A stretch of 64,000 nt of DNA from Flavobacterium sp. HBTb2-11-1 (GCF_009826975.1 NZ_WUMO01000004.1:310001-374000), one strand, 5' to 3'. Positions 53,437 through 62,323 are shown, counted from the first letter of the stretch. Numbers and translations: made by a program. Notes: a model not told the origin generated them from the letters alone.

Positions 53437-54489
53437 ATGAAAGCGAACATACAAGAAGAAAGGGAAATAAACGAAAAGCAAGATATTAAAACCACTCAGA
53501 ATGCAATCAAGAATGATTTCGCATTCAAACTAAAGAGCACCTGTTTAGATGAAAACTATCACCCCTCAAGCCAAACGCGTTTGACAACCAATTTTGCGAA
53601 TCTGGCTAGAGGAGATAAGCGCCAGCAAAACTTACGCAATGCCTTAAATATGATTAACAATCGATTCAATGCATTGGCTCATCTGGATAATCCAAAAGCT
53701 GATCGTTACCTTATAGAACTTGAAATCCTCACAGTAACGATGAGTATTGATGATAAAAATGGCAGTAACGATTTACCGATGATTGAAGTTTTAAAAACGA
53801 ATATTATTGACCGTAAAACTGGCCAGCAAATCGAAGGGGTTGCCGGAAACAATTATTCTTCTTATGTTCGTGATTATGATTTCAGTATTTTATTGACCGA
53901 GTACAATAAAAATAAATCTACTTTTTCTATTCCTGAAAATTTTGGCGATTTGCACGGCAAACTTTATAAATGTTTTGTGAATTCGGTCACTTATAAAGAG
54001 CATTTTAAGATGTCACCGATCATTTGTTTAAGTGTATCGAGCAACAAAACGTATACCCGCACTGACTACCAGCATCCTGTTCTGGGTTTTGAGTATCTGC
54101 AGAATGAATATTCTCTCACTGATGAATATTTCTCTAAAATGGGATTAAAAGTTCGTTTTTTCATGCCTCCGAATAGTGTGGCACCGATGGCTTTTTATCA
54201 TTCTGGAGATCTGCTTGCTGATTATACTGATCTTGGATTAATCAGCTCAATCAGCACAATGGAGACTTTCCAGAAGATTTATCGCCCTGAAATTTACAAT
54301 GCAAATTCAGTGGCTGGAAAAATCTATAAGCCTAGTCTTAAACACGAAGATTATTCATTGACTCGCGTGATTTATGACCGCGAAGAGCGCAGCCGACTGG
54401 CTGTTGAGCAGGGTAAATATGCAGAAGAGCATTTCATTAAGCCTTACAAAAGTCTCTTGGAACAATGGTCTGCTAATTTTACCCTTTAA
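53437..54489 (+). CDS. mesX: MesX (DUF1852), partner of the folate-independent methionine synthase
   Basis: A 350-residue soluble protein of family DUF1852. Members are almost always encoded next to a short MetE-like protein; in Acinetobacter this pair (MesX and MesD) was reported to make methionine without methyl-folate and to need oxygen. The sequence shows FAFKLKSTCLDENYHPSSQT near the N-terminus and FFMPPNSVAPMAFYHSGDLL and SSISTMETFQKIYRPEIYN further on, all characteristic of the family. No signal peptide is present. It lies 30 bases before mesD, and three Lrp-like sites lie upstream. Its chemistry is not known; supply or demethylation of the methyl donor has been considered. The identification rests on family and pairing. 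Confidence 0.85.
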   Translation: MKANIQEEREINEKQDIKTTQNAIKNDFAFKLKSTCLDENYHPSSQTRLTTNFANLARGDKRQQNLRNALNMINNRFNALAHLDNPKADRYLIELEILTVTMSIDDKNGSNDLPMIEVLKTNIIDRKTGQQIEGVAGNNYSSYVRDYDFSILLTEYNKNKSTFSIPENFGDLHGKLYKCFVNSVTYKEHFKMSPIICLSVSSNKTYTRTDYQHPVLGFEYLQNEYSLTDEYFSKMGLKVRFFMPPNSVAPMAFYHSGDLLADYTDLGLISSISTMETFQKIYRPEIYNANSVAGKIYKPSLKHEDYSLTRVIYDREERSRLAVEQGKYAEEHFIKPYKSLLEQWSANFTL

Positions 54490-54519
54490 TTGATTACAAC
54501 GCATTAAAATTATATTATT

Positions 54520-55593
54520 ATGAAAAAATTATTACTACCCACCTCTATTGTTGGAAGTTTACCCAAACCAGCCTGGCTTGCACCACCCGAAAAACTTTGG
54601 TCACCATGGAAATTAGAAGGAGATCAGTTACTTGAAGGGAAACAGGATGCTCTCCGCATTTCTCTGCAGGAACAGCAATTGGCAGATCTAGATATCATTT
54701 GTGACGGCGAACAAACACGCCAGCATTTTGTAACGACTTTTATCGAGCATTTAAGCGGTGTAGATTTTGAAAACCGTAAAACCGTAAAAATCCGTAACCG
54801 TTATGATGCGAGTGTTCCAGTGGTTGTAGGTGAGGTTGCACGCCAAAAAGCAGTTTTTGTTGAAGATGCTAAATTTTTACGCAAACAGACTAATAAACCT
54901 ATAAAATGGGCATTGCCAGGCCCGCTGACAATGGTAGATACCTTGTACGACGACCATTATAAAAGCCGAGAAAAATTGGCATGGGAATTTGCGAAAGCAC
55001 TCAATCAAGAAGCAAGAGAACTTCAAGACGCAGGGGTAGATATTATCCAGTTTGATGAACCTGCATTTAATGTGTTCTTTGATGAAGTGAACGATTGGGG
55101 AATGGCGGCATTAGAAAGAGCCATTGAAGGTTTACATTGTCAAACTGCTGTTCATATTTGTTATGGTTATGGAATACAGGCAAATACCGATTGGAAAAAG
55201 ACATTAGGTTCTGAGTGGCGACAATACGAAGAAATTTTCCCGAAAATTCAAAAATCTAAAATTGATGTGGTGTCTTTAGAATGTCACAATTCCAATGTGC
55301 CTTTAGATTTAATGGAATTGGTTCGCGGTAAAAAAGTAATGGTCGGTGCCATTGATGTGGCAACCAACACTATCGAAACGCCAGAAGAAGTAGCTGATAC
55401 CCTGCGTAAAGCTCTTGAGTTTGTAGATGTCGAAAATCTTTACCCTTCTACAAACTGCGGTATGGCTCCGTTATCTCGAAACGTAGCTAGAGGCAAATTA
55501 AGTGCTTTAAGCGCAGGAGCAGAAATTATACGCAAAGAACTTGGGATTAGTCTCGATATTAATAATGGAGTCCATACTTCTATGGAGGAATAA
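54520..55593 (+). CDS. mesD: MesD-type folate-independent methionine synthase (core MetE)
   Basis: A 357-residue enzyme corresponding to the C-terminal catalytic half of cobalamin-independent MetE (about 750 residues); the folate-binding N-terminal half is absent. It transfers a methyl group to homocysteine. Zinc ligands can be placed at H212 and C214 (VHICYGYG), E254 (VVSLECHN) and C313 (NCGMAPL). ICDGEQTRQ, WALPGPLTM and IQFDEPAFN match the barrel strands that bind homocysteine. Pairing with mesX 30 bases upstream marks it as MesD rather than other short MetE forms. The methyl donor is unknown. A BASS-family transporter gene follows after 13 bases and may supply a substrate. Confidence 0.87.
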   Translation: MKKLLLPTSIVGSLPKPAWLAPPEKLWSPWKLEGDQLLEGKQDALRISLQEQQLADLDIICDGEQTRQHFVTTFIEHLSGVDFENRKTVKIRNRYDASVPVVVGEVARQKAVFVEDAKFLRKQTNKPIKWALPGPLTMVDTLYDDHYKSREKLAWEFAKALNQEARELQDAGVDIIQFDEPAFNVFFDEVNDWGMAALERAIEGLHCQTAVHICYGYGIQANTDWKKTLGSEWRQYEEIFPKIQKSKIDVVSLECHNSNVPLDLMELVRGKKVMVGAIDVATNTIETPEEVADTLRKALEFVDVENLYPSTNCGMAPLSRNVARGKLSALSAGAEIIRKELGISLDINNGVHTSMEE

Positions 55594-55606
55594 TATTTAA
55601 TACACA

Positions 55607-56599
55607 TTGAAAAAATTATTACAAGTATTAAAAAAAACAGGTTTCGATGGTTTCCTGTTAATGATAGCCACCATGATTCTGATGGCTTATTTTTTACCAA
55701 AGCCAGGCATGGTTAAAGAACCTGTTTCGCTGGAGGAGATTGCTAATGCTGGGGTTTCCTTGATTTTCTTGTTTTATGGCATGCGACTGAGTGTTGAGAA
55801 ACTAAAAGCCGGACTTTCCAACTGGAAAATGCACATTGTCGTCCAGTTGACCACCTTTTTATTTTTTCCGCTCATTGTTTTGGCATTTCGCCCGTTGTTT
55901 GTCAATAACGGGTTCGAGCTGCTGTGGTTGGGTGTATTTTTTTTGGCGGCTTTACCGTCAACAGTATCCTCTTCAGTGGTTATGGTTTCTATTGCCAAGG
56001 GAAACATTCCCGCAGCGATTTTCAATGCAAGCATTTCTAGTTTGATCGGAGTATTGGTTACGCCGCTCTGGGTTGGGCTGTTTATAGCTTCTGCGACAGG
56101 CGATTTTGATGTTACTCAAATCGTCATAAAGTTGATTCTTCAAGTCTTGTTACCTGTCATAATTGGAATAAGCCTTAATTCCCGTTTCGGCGCCATTGCT
56201 GAAAAATACAAGAAGCAGCTCAAATATTTCGACCAGGCAGTTATTCTAACCATTATTTACACGTCGTTTTGCAAGTCATTCTCCGAACATCTTTTTGAAG
56301 GTTTCACCGCTCTGGAACTTGCCGGACTTGCTGTAGGGATGATGGCGTTGTTTTTTGTGGTATTCTTTTGTGTAGGACTACTCAGCCGTCTGCTTGGTTT
56401 TTCAGATGAAGATCGTATTACGGTCTTATTCTGCGGGTCAAAAAAGTCATTGGTACATGGCACCGTTATGTCAAAAGTACTTTTTCAGCACAGTACTATC
56501 ACCGGGATCGTATTGCTGCCGCTCATGCTTTACCATGCATTGCAATTGATTGCCGCCAGTATTATCGCTCAGGGTATGGCTCGGCGAAAAGAAGTGTAA
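55607..56599 (+). CDS. BASS-family (SBF-like) transporter
   Basis: A 330-residue inner-membrane protein of the bile acid:sodium symporter superfamily, SBF-like branch (PF13593). About ten hydrophobic helices are seen; AALPSTVSSSVVMVSIAKGN and FCGSKKSLVHGT match the two crossover regions that form the sodium and substrate site. It starts with TTG at 55607, 13 bases after mesD; the first ATG (55661) would remove part of helix 1. Base composition looks richer in G and C than the surroundings (sampled lines 43-45 percent). Members move organic acids such as pyruvate and methionine-chain keto acids. Its place in the mesXD operon suggests import of a methionine-related compound. Confidence 0.85.
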   Translation: MKKLLQVLKKTGFDGFLLMIATMILMAYFLPKPGMVKEPVSLEEIANAGVSLIFLFYGMRLSVEKLKAGLSNWKMHIVVQLTTFLFFPLIVLAFRPLFVNNGFELLWLGVFFLAALPSTVSSSVVMVSIAKGNIPAAIFNASISSLIGVLVTPLWVGLFIASATGDFDVTQIVIKLILQVLLPVIIGISLNSRFGAIAEKYKKQLKYFDQAVILTIIYTSFCKSFSEHLFEGFTALELAGLAVGMMALFFVVFFCVGLLSRLLGFSDEDRITVLFCGSKKSLVHGTVMSKVLFQHSTITGIVLLPLMLYHALQLIAASIIAQGMARRKEV

Positions 56600-56684
56600 T
56601 TTTTGTTATATCAAATAAGTGCAGGTTATTATTTTTTTAATTGGTGTAAAATAAGATTTTTGTGTTGTTTCTAGTTGTATTTAA

Positions 56685-56697
56685 AGAATTTTATTCT
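56685..56697. promoter_or_regulatory. Lrp/AsnC operator before its own gene
   Basis: AGAATTTTATTCT is a near-perfect palindrome and fits the E. coli Lrp consensus at 12 of 13 positions. It lies 41 bases before the ATG of the Lrp-family gene at 56738, a normal place for autoregulation. Confidence 0.6.
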
Positions 56698-56737
56698 AAT
56701 TTAGAAATAAATTAAACCTAATTTAAAGTAAAATTCT

Positions 56738-57190
56738 ATGGAGCAGATAGATGATATTGATCTTCAGTTATTAAATATACTTCACGATAATTCTAAATAT
56801 ACAGTAAAAGAACTGGCGAAGATGGTAAATCTTTCCCCATCGCCCGTTTTTGAGCGTATTAAAAGATTAGAGAACAATGGTTATATTAAGAAATACATAG
56901 CGCTTCTTGATGCAGAAAAATTAAACAGGGGATTCATTGTTTTTTGTAATATCAAACTAAAACAGCACGATCGTAATATTGGGAATCAGTTTGTCAGTGA
57001 TATTATGAAAATAGAAGAAGTTGTAGAATGTTATAATATCTCAGGCGATTACGATTTTTTAATGAAAGTTTCTGCCAAAGATATGAAGCATTATCAGGAT
57101 TTTGTGTTTAATAAATTGGGGTCAGTTGAAAGCATAGGAAGTACCCAAAGTACCTTTGTTATGTCGGAGATAAAAAATATGTATGGATAG
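56738..57190 (+). CDS. Lrp/AsnC-family transcriptional regulator
   Basis: A 150-residue regulator of the usual family length. The N-terminal helix-turn-helix covers about residues 5-55 (YTVKELAKMVNLSPSPVFERIKRL). The C-terminal RAM domain (about 70-145), with VVECYNISGDYDFLMKV, binds an amino acid and drives oligomer formation. It follows the transporter gene by 138 bases on the same strand and has its own operator-like palindrome upstream. Very similar sites lie before mesX, so it probably adjusts methionine synthesis to amino-acid supply. The likely effector is methionine, by inference. It ends at the hairpin that also serves ssrA. Confidence 0.93.
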   Translation: MEQIDDIDLQLLNILHDNSKYTVKELAKMVNLSPSPVFERIKRLENNGYIKKYIALLDAEKLNRGFIVFCNIKLKQHDRNIGNQFVSDIMKIEEVVECYNISGDYDFLMKVSAKDMKHYQDFVFNKLGSVESIGSTQSTFVMSEIKNMYG

Positions 57191-57289
57191 CTCCGCGATG
57201 TTTTAAAATTATTTTGGAATTGCTATCATTTAGCATCAAAAAATTAAGATAAACCAAAGGAGAAAAATATCAACCAGATTGTCAACCAA

Positions 57290-57327
57290 AAAAAAAGCCT
57301 GTAAACAAATTGTTTACAGGCTTTTTT
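57290..57327. terminator. Bidirectional terminator of ssrA and the Lrp-family gene
   Basis: AAAAAAGCCTGTAAACAA (57291-57308) and TTGTTTACAGGCTTTTTT (57310-57327) are exact complements. The 3' end of tmRNA lies 2 bases away on the minus strand; on the plus strand it closes the Lrp transcript. Confidence 0.85.
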
Positions 57328-57342
57328 GTGGAGTCGCCGGGA
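57290..57342. repeat. Right copy of the ssrA 3'-end direct repeat
   Basis: It matches 52982-53033 in two exact blocks of 18 and 25 bases, separated by a 4-base difference in the hairpin loop. This copy is joined to the intact tmRNA gene, while the left copy is an orphan fragment. Confidence 0.6.
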
Positions 57343-57723
57343 ATCGAACCCGGGTCCAAACAAGCAACTAAAGAGCTTTCTACACGCTTATTTCCTGATT
57401 GGATTTTCGATGTTGAGCTAGGCCAGAAACAACCACCCAACACTTATCTTCTTAAATTTCGAAATCCACCCGAAGCTCATGGAAATCTAGGTTTATTTTT
57501 ACGGTTCCCCTGAACGGAACGCCACAAACCAAGGCTTTCCAGGAGAATCCAGCTTCTCTACCTTGTAGAGACGTGGCGCAATCGTACTATGATTCGGATT
57601 ATGCAGCTAAAGCGTAATTATTTTCGCCGTGTAAAAGTTCGAGATCTTATATTTACGAGCAAGGTCTCAATGCTCGACGTGCTTACTGTTCAATTCGACT
57701 TGCTGTCAAAACCAGTCGACCCC
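57329..57723 (-). ncRNA. ssrA: tmRNA
   Basis: Transfer-messenger RNA, which rescues stalled ribosomes and tags the unfinished protein. The 5' end (57723) reads GGGGTCGACTGGTTTTGAC and the 3' end contains GGGTTCGATTCCCGGCGACT, the TPsiC arm and acceptor strand. The acceptor stem is seven pairs with G-U at position 3, the alanine identity signal. The tag frame (57628 to 57599) encodes GENNYALAA followed by TAA, a typical degradation tag ending in LAA. The final CCA is not encoded (ACAA follows), so it must be added afterwards. The length of 395 bases is normal. Its 3' end is partly repeated at 52982-53033. Confidence 0.96.
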
Positions 57724-57790
57724 AAAAAATAAGTCTGCAAATTTAGACTATTTGAAATTACTTTCTGCTAAAATTTTCAGAAAAATTTTG

Positions 57791-58993
57791 TTATTCTTCG
57801 TCTTTAAAATTAAATGGGTAATCTCCAAAAATCGGAGCTAGTTTGCGAACGGCATAAGTGTTTCTAGTCATCTTATTAGACAGGGCAATAATCGTTACGC
57901 CTTCTTTCATCAAAGTAATATAAGATGAGGTGTTTCCATGCCACCATCCATTATGAAAATAAAAGTTCTGTCCCGTTTCCCAATTAATCATTCTAATCCC
58001 AAGACCGTAATTCTTAGTTCCTTTACGTTCATTGCTATAGCCAGTGTAAACTTGTTTTAATAATTCAGGTTTTAAGAAATCTGGCGATTGTCTTGCGCGA
58101 TCAAATTTTAAAAGATCTCGTGCAGTCGAGAAGATATTTTTATCTCCGTAAACATTATCTAAATAATCAAAGCCAATTTCTACACCGTTGCCTTTATAAG
58201 AAGGAACAATTTTTTTTCTGTCTTTATCATCATCAAAAACATAAGTATGAGTCATTCCCAAAGGCTTAAAAATCATTTCAGACATGGCTTCTTTATAACT
58301 TAAGCCCGTAATTTTTTCTATAATAAGAGCCAGCATGGCATAATTCGTATTGCAATAACTAAAACGTGTTCCAGTTTTAGCTTCCAAACCAATATCTTTT
58401 GTAGCCAGAATATCTAAAATGTCTTTATTGGTTAATTGATTATGTCTGTCCCAAATCGATTTGTCGCGGTCTGTGAAATAAGCGTAATTACGCATTCCTG
58501 TGCGGTGATCCAATAACATTCTTATGGTACATTCTTCGTATGGGAAAGTTTTTAAAATAGTATTTACTTTTTGGTCCAAATCGATTTTACCTGCGTTAAC
58601 CAATTTTAAAACCGCTGTGGCAGTTAGCACTTTGCTCACAGAAGCAATTTGTACAGGTGTTTCAGGAGTTATCTCCGTTCCTTCATTTTTATTGGCATAA
58701 CCATTATATCTTTCAAATAAAATTTGTCCATTTTTGGCCACTAAGAAGCTTCCATTCATGGTATTATTTGGCCAATTTTTGTTGTAAAAGTGATTTATTC
58801 TGCCGACAACTGAGTTTTTATAAGCCTGTGAAACTTTCGGTTCAGCTCCTAACGGCTTCATTTTAGGTAAGGTATCTTCGACTGTCTGAGTTGTATCTGT
58901 GGCTGCTGTTTTGTTTTGGCCACATGAACTTAAAACCAGTATTGAAAAAAGTATTTGTGGTATCTTTGTTTTTTTAAGGAAAATCATTTGCAT
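57791..58993 (-). CDS. Lipoprotein serine hydrolase of the class C beta-lactamase family
   Basis: A 400-residue protein with a lipoprotein signal (ILFSILVLSSC, Cys near residue 24). A second ATG at 58987 is an equally good start. The fold is that of class C beta-lactamases and D-Ala-D-Ala carboxypeptidases: SxxK is in ASVSKVLTA, YxN is YCN in FSYCNTNYAM, and HNG in FYFHNGWWHG fills the third motif. The catalytic residues look intact. It resembles the esterase/carboxypeptidase-like members rather than resistance enzymes, and a membrane anchor fits a role on peptidoglycan or lipids. It stands alone, divergent from the 59234 gene. It is only distantly similar to the 14281 protein. The substrate is unknown. 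Confidence 0.87.
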   Translation of the reverse strand: MQMIFLKKTKIPQILFSILVLSSCGQNKTAATDTTQTVEDTLPKMKPLGAEPKVSQAYKNSVVGRINHFYNKNWPNNTMNGSFLVAKNGQILFERYNGYANKNEGTEITPETPVQIASVSKVLTATAVLKLVNAGKIDLDQKVNTILKTFPYEECTIRMLLDHRTGMRNYAYFTDRDKSIWDRHNQLTNKDILDILATKDIGLEAKTGTRFSYCNTNYAMLALIIEKITGLSYKEAMSEMIFKPLGMTHTYVFDDDKDRKKIVPSYKGNGVEIGFDYLDNVYGDKNIFSTARDLLKFDRARQSPDFLKPELLKQVYTGYSNERKGTKNYGLGIRMINWETGQNFYFHNGWWHGNTSSYITLMKEGVTIIALSNKMTRNTYAVRKLAPIFGDYPFNFKDEE

Positions 58994-59173
58994 CGTTCTT
59001 TAAAAACAAATATATCGAATTCAATTTTGTTGTATTCTTGGTTCTTGGGCTCTATTTTGTGTTTTTTAACATTTTTTTAAGAAAACTAAATTTTACTCGG
59101 TTGTTTTTCAGCTTTTAACGGTTTTGGAACATTTTAAATAGAATTTTTGAAACAAAATTTTAACTAAATTTGT

Positions 59174-59181
59174 TATATTTG
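59174..59181 (+). promoter_or_regulatory. Candidate -7 box for the 59234 gene
   Basis: TATATTTG matches TAnnTTTG and lies 53 bases before the ATG. A TTTTTG at 59144-59149 could be the upstream element, though the spacing of 24 bases is slightly long. Confidence 0.5.
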
Positions 59182-59233
59182 AAACAAATATGTTTTAAAA
59201 AGTTATATTATTAAATACTAAAAAACCAATCTA

Positions 59234-60436
59234 ATGAAATTTGGAATCATAAAAGAGAGAAAAAACCCGCCTGACAGAAGAGTTGTTTTTTCTCCAAATG
59301 AATTGACAAGATTAAAGCAACTTTATCATGATGCCTCTGTAAAAGTCGAAAGTTCAGATATCAGAATTTTTTCTGATGATGACTATAAAAATATGGGAAT
59401 TACCGTTACTGATGATGTTTCTGACTGCGATGTTTTATTTGGTGTGAAAGAAGTTCCTGTAGAAAGCTTGATTCCAAATAAAGCGTATTTCTTTTTTTCT
59501 CATACAATTAAAAAACAGCCTCATAATAGAAAATTACTTCAGGCGATTTTAGAAAAAAATATTGATTTATACGATCATGAAACGATTGTAAACGAACACG
59601 ATCATCGTTTAATTGGTTTTGGAAAATATGCTGGAATGGTTGGGGTTTATAACGGAATCCGTGCATTCGGAATTAAATTCGAATTGTTCAAACTTCCAAA
59701 AGCAGAAACTCTTTCAGGAAAAGAAGATTTGATAAAACACTTAAAGCGCATTACAATGCCAGCTCTGAAATTTGTAGTTACTGGAACTGGAAAGGTTGGG
59801 AGCGGAGCCAAAGAAATTTTGGATGCTATAAAAGTGAAGGAAATTACAATTGATAATTATTTGACTAAAAAATATGCTCAAGCGGTTTATGTGCAATTGG
59901 ATGTTTTGGAATACAACAAAAGGAAAGACGGGCAGGTTTTGGATTTTGTAGATTTTGTTAAGCATCCAGAAGAGTATGAATCTGATTTTGAACGATTCAC
60001 GAAAGTATCTGACATTTATTTTGCTGGACATTTTTATGCCAATAATGCACCGATGATTTTAACCAAAGAAATGCTGAACGCAAGCGACTGCAAATTGAAA
60101 GTGGTAGCTGATATTTCTTGTGATGTTAACGGTCCGATTGCTTGTACAATACGTTCGTCAACCATTGAAGATCCCTTATATGGGTATTTTCCGTTAGAAG
60201 ATCGTGAAGTTGATCTTTTTCATCCAGCTGCAGTTGCAGTAATGGCAGTAGATAATCTGCCGTGTGAAATTCCAAAAGATGCCAGCGAAGGTTTTGGAGA
60301 ACAATTTATGGAACACGTAATTCCAGCTTTCTTCAACGGTGATAAAGACGGAATCTTAAAACGCGCCAAAATCACTGAAAACGGAAAACTAACAGAAAGA
60401 TTCAGTTATTTACAGGATTATGTAGACGGTAAATAA
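59234..60436 (+). CDS. Saccharopine dehydrogenase-like / alanine dehydrogenase-type NAD(P) oxidoreductase
   Basis: A 400-residue cytoplasmic enzyme. The N-terminal half is of the alanine dehydrogenase/transhydrogenase N type (FGIIKERKNPPDRRVVFSPN, then VLFGVKEVP). The nucleotide-binding half begins with FVVTGTGKVGSGAKEIL near residue 180, and VVADISCDVNGPIACT is typical of lysine-forming saccharopine dehydrogenase (LYS1) relatives. The start directly opens the first beta strand, so it is well chosen. Related bacterial proteins act in lysine metabolism, but the exact reaction here is not proven. It is a single gene with its own promoter and a terminator shared with fumC. Confidence 0.82.
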   Translation: MKFGIIKERKNPPDRRVVFSPNELTRLKQLYHDASVKVESSDIRIFSDDDYKNMGITVTDDVSDCDVLFGVKEVPVESLIPNKAYFFFSHTIKKQPHNRKLLQAILEKNIDLYDHETIVNEHDHRLIGFGKYAGMVGVYNGIRAFGIKFELFKLPKAETLSGKEDLIKHLKRITMPALKFVVTGTGKVGSGAKEILDAIKVKEITIDNYLTKKYAQAVYVQLDVLEYNKRKDGQVLDFVDFVKHPEEYESDFERFTKVSDIYFAGHFYANNAPMILTKEMLNASDCKLKVVADISCDVNGPIACTIRSSTIEDPLYGYFPLEDREVDLFHPAAVAVMAVDNLPCEIPKDASEGFGEQFMEHVIPAFFNGDKDGILKRAKITENGKLTERFSYLQDYVDGK

Positions 60437-60477
60437 GTTATGAATTATGAATTAGAGTTAGCCGATTTTGTCTATAA

Positions 60478-60510
60478 AAAAGGAGAAACATTTATGTTTC
60501 TCCTTTTATT
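60478..60510. terminator. Bidirectional terminator
   Basis: AAAAGGAGAAACA (60478-60490) and TGTTTCTCCTTTT (60495-60507) are exact complements with loop TTTA. It lies between the convergent 59234 gene and fumC. Confidence 0.85.
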
Positions 60511-60544
60511 ATTTACGTTAGAGTAATAACTCATAATTCATAAC

Positions 60545-61930
60545 TCAAACCATATCTTCAGGTTTTACCCAAGCATCAAAATCTTCTGGAGTTACATAAC
60601 CAAGTCGGACAGCTTCTTCTTTTAAAGTTGTTCCGTTTTTATGAGCGGTTTGAGCAATTTCTGCCGCTTTATAGTATCCGATTTTGGTGTTTAAAGCAGT
60701 TACTAGCATAAGCGAATTATCAACTAATTCTTTGATGCGTTTATGATTTGGTTCGATTCCCTGTGTGCAATGTTCGTCAAAAGAAACACAGGCATCACCT
60801 AATAATTGTGCCGATTGTAAAAAATTGGCCGCCATTACAGGTTTGAAAACATTCAGTTCATAGTGCCCTTGCATACCGCCAACAGCAATTGCCATATCAT
60901 TTCCAATAACTTGAGCGCAAACCATGGTTAAAGCTTCACATTGCGTTGGATTTACTTTTCCAGGCATAATAGAAGAACCTGGTTCATTTTCAGGAATATG
61001 AATTTCGCCAATTCCAGAACGAGGACCTGAAGCCAGCATTCTAACATCGTTGGCAATTTTATTTAAAGAGACAGCCAATTGTTTTAAAGCTCCGTGTGTT
61101 TCTACAATTGCATCGTGTGCTGCAAGCGCTTCAAACTTATTTTCTGCCGTTACAAAAGGATGGTTGGTAAATTTTGCGATATATTCTGCAACTTTTACAT
61201 CATATCCTTTTGGAGTGTTTAATCCTGTTCCAACAGCTGTTCCTCCAAGAGCGATTTCAGATAAATGGGATAAAGTATTTTTTAAGGCTTTTAATCCGAA
61301 GGCTAGTTGTGCTGCGTAACCTGAAATTTCCTGACCAAGAGTTAATGGTGTCGCATCCATTAAGTGCGTACGGCCGATTTTGACAACATCTTTAAATTCT
61401 GCAGCTTTTTTGGCTAAAGTAGCATGAAGTTTTTCGATACCAGGAATCGTAGTTTCTACGACCATTTTGTAAGCGGCAATATGCATTCCAGTTGGGAAAG
61501 TATCATTTGACGATTGGGATTTGTTTACATCGTCGTTGGCTTTTATAAATTGTTCGCCTTCGCCAATTTCAAAACCTTTAAGGACTTGAGCGCGGTTGGC
61601 AATTACTTCGTTTACGTTCATATTGCTTTGCGTTCCAGAACCCGTCTGCCAGATTACAAGAGGGAATTGGTCATCTAGTTTTCCCTCAAGAATTTCGTCG
61701 CAAACTGCTGCGATTGCATCTCTTTTTTCGATTGGCAAAACGCCTAAATCGTAATTGGCATAAGCAGCGGCTTTTTTTAAGTAAGCAAAACCTTCTATGA
61801 TTTCTTTTGGCATGGATGCCGCCGGCCCAATTTTGAAATTATTTCTAGATCGTTCTGTTTGTGCACCCCAATATTTGTCGGCTGGGACTTGAACTTCGCC
61901 CATGGTGTCTTTTTCTATTCTGTATTTCAT
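60545..61930 (-). CDS. fumC: Class II fumarate hydratase
   Basis: A 461-residue enzyme of the citric acid cycle that converts fumarate to L-malate; this class needs no iron-sulfur cluster. The N-terminus [20 protein letters not shown] is typical. [24 protein letters not shown] and the signature [11 protein letters not shown] (with the catalytic Ser loop) are all present. The length matches FumC (about 465), and these motifs separate it from aspartase, which has GSSIMPAKVNP. The gene is monocistronic and convergent with the 59234 gene. It is expected to be cytoplasmic and housekeeping. The identification is secure. Confidence 0.97.
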   Translation of the reverse strand: MKYRIEKDTMGEVQVPADKYWGAQTERSRNNFKIGPAASMPKEIIEGFAYLKKAAAYANYDLGVLPIEKRDAIAAVCDEILEGKLDDQFPLVIWQTGSGTQSNMNVNEVIANRAQVLKGFEIGEGEQFIKANDDVNKSQSSNDTFPTGMHIAAYKMVVETTIPGIEKLHATLAKKAAEFKDVVKIGRTHLMDATPLTLGQEISGYAAQLAFGLKALKNTLSHLSEIALGGTAVGTGLNTPKGYDVKVAEYIAKFTNHPFVTAENKFEALAAHDAIVETHGALKQLAVSLNKIANDVRMLASGPRSGIGEIHIPENEPGSSIMPGKVNPTQCEALTMVCAQVIGNDMAIAVGGMQGHYELNVFKPVMAANFLQSAQLLGDACVSFDEHCTQGIEPNHKRIKELVDNSLMLVTALNTKIGYYKAAEIAQTAHKNGTTLKEEAVRLGYVTPEDFDAWVKPEDMV

Positions 61931-62091
61931 TATGTTGTATGTAAAAATGTTATTTGTAAAATGTGAAATGTTTTGATGAAATTCCTCTGAACTCTTTTAG
62001 AGAAAGGGATTGTATGACCTAAAAAAGCTTATTTAAAATGAGTATAAATATACGGATAAATGTTATTTAACGAAAATTGATTTAGATTTTA

Positions 62092-62122
62092 TTGCTGAGA
62101 AAAAATATATACCCTACATTTG
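62092..62122 (+). promoter_or_regulatory. Promoter of the 57-residue membrane protein gene
   Basis: TTG (62092-62094), 20 bases, then TACATTTG (62115-62122) matches the Bacteroidota promoter pattern exactly. The expected transcript start is near 62129, about 21 bases before the ATG at 62150. Confidence 0.65.
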
Positions 62123-62149
62123 TGGTAACATTCAAAAATTCCGGAAAAC

Positions 62150-62323
62150 ATGTTTGAATTTTCACAGTACTTAGGTTTTTTACTTTTCTTAACCATACTA
62201 ACTATAGGGTTTTGGTTAATGTTTTTCTTGGTAGGTTTCTTATCTTATTGGGTAACAGGAGCTAGCTGGGAAATGATTAAAGAAAAAAGAGCCAGAAAAA
62301 GACAAGAAGAACAATCTATTTAA
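62150..62323 (+). CDS. Small membrane protein of unknown function
   Basis: A 57-residue protein. Residues about 6-34 are strongly hydrophobic (LGFLLFLTILTIGFWLMFF is the core), enough for one long or two short membrane helices, followed by GASWEMIK and a basic tail KEKRARKRQEEQ. The tail should stay in the cytoplasm by the positive-inside rule. The gene has a well-formed promoter 28 bases upstream and a terminator 18 bases downstream, so it is an independent transcript. No family is recognised. It is short enough to be missed by automatic annotation. Confidence 0.72.
   Translation: MFEFSQYLGFLLFLTILTIGFWLMFFLVGFLSYWVTGASWEMIKEKRARKRQEEQSI

Noticed and set aside
57310..57513. 67-codon plus-strand reading frame
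   Set aside because: It runs through the ssrA terminator and antisense to tmRNA, so it is an accidental frame.
57791..58993. True beta-lactamase resistance gene
   Set aside because: The motifs define the broad serine-hydrolase family; nothing in the sequence points to antibiotic hydrolysis.
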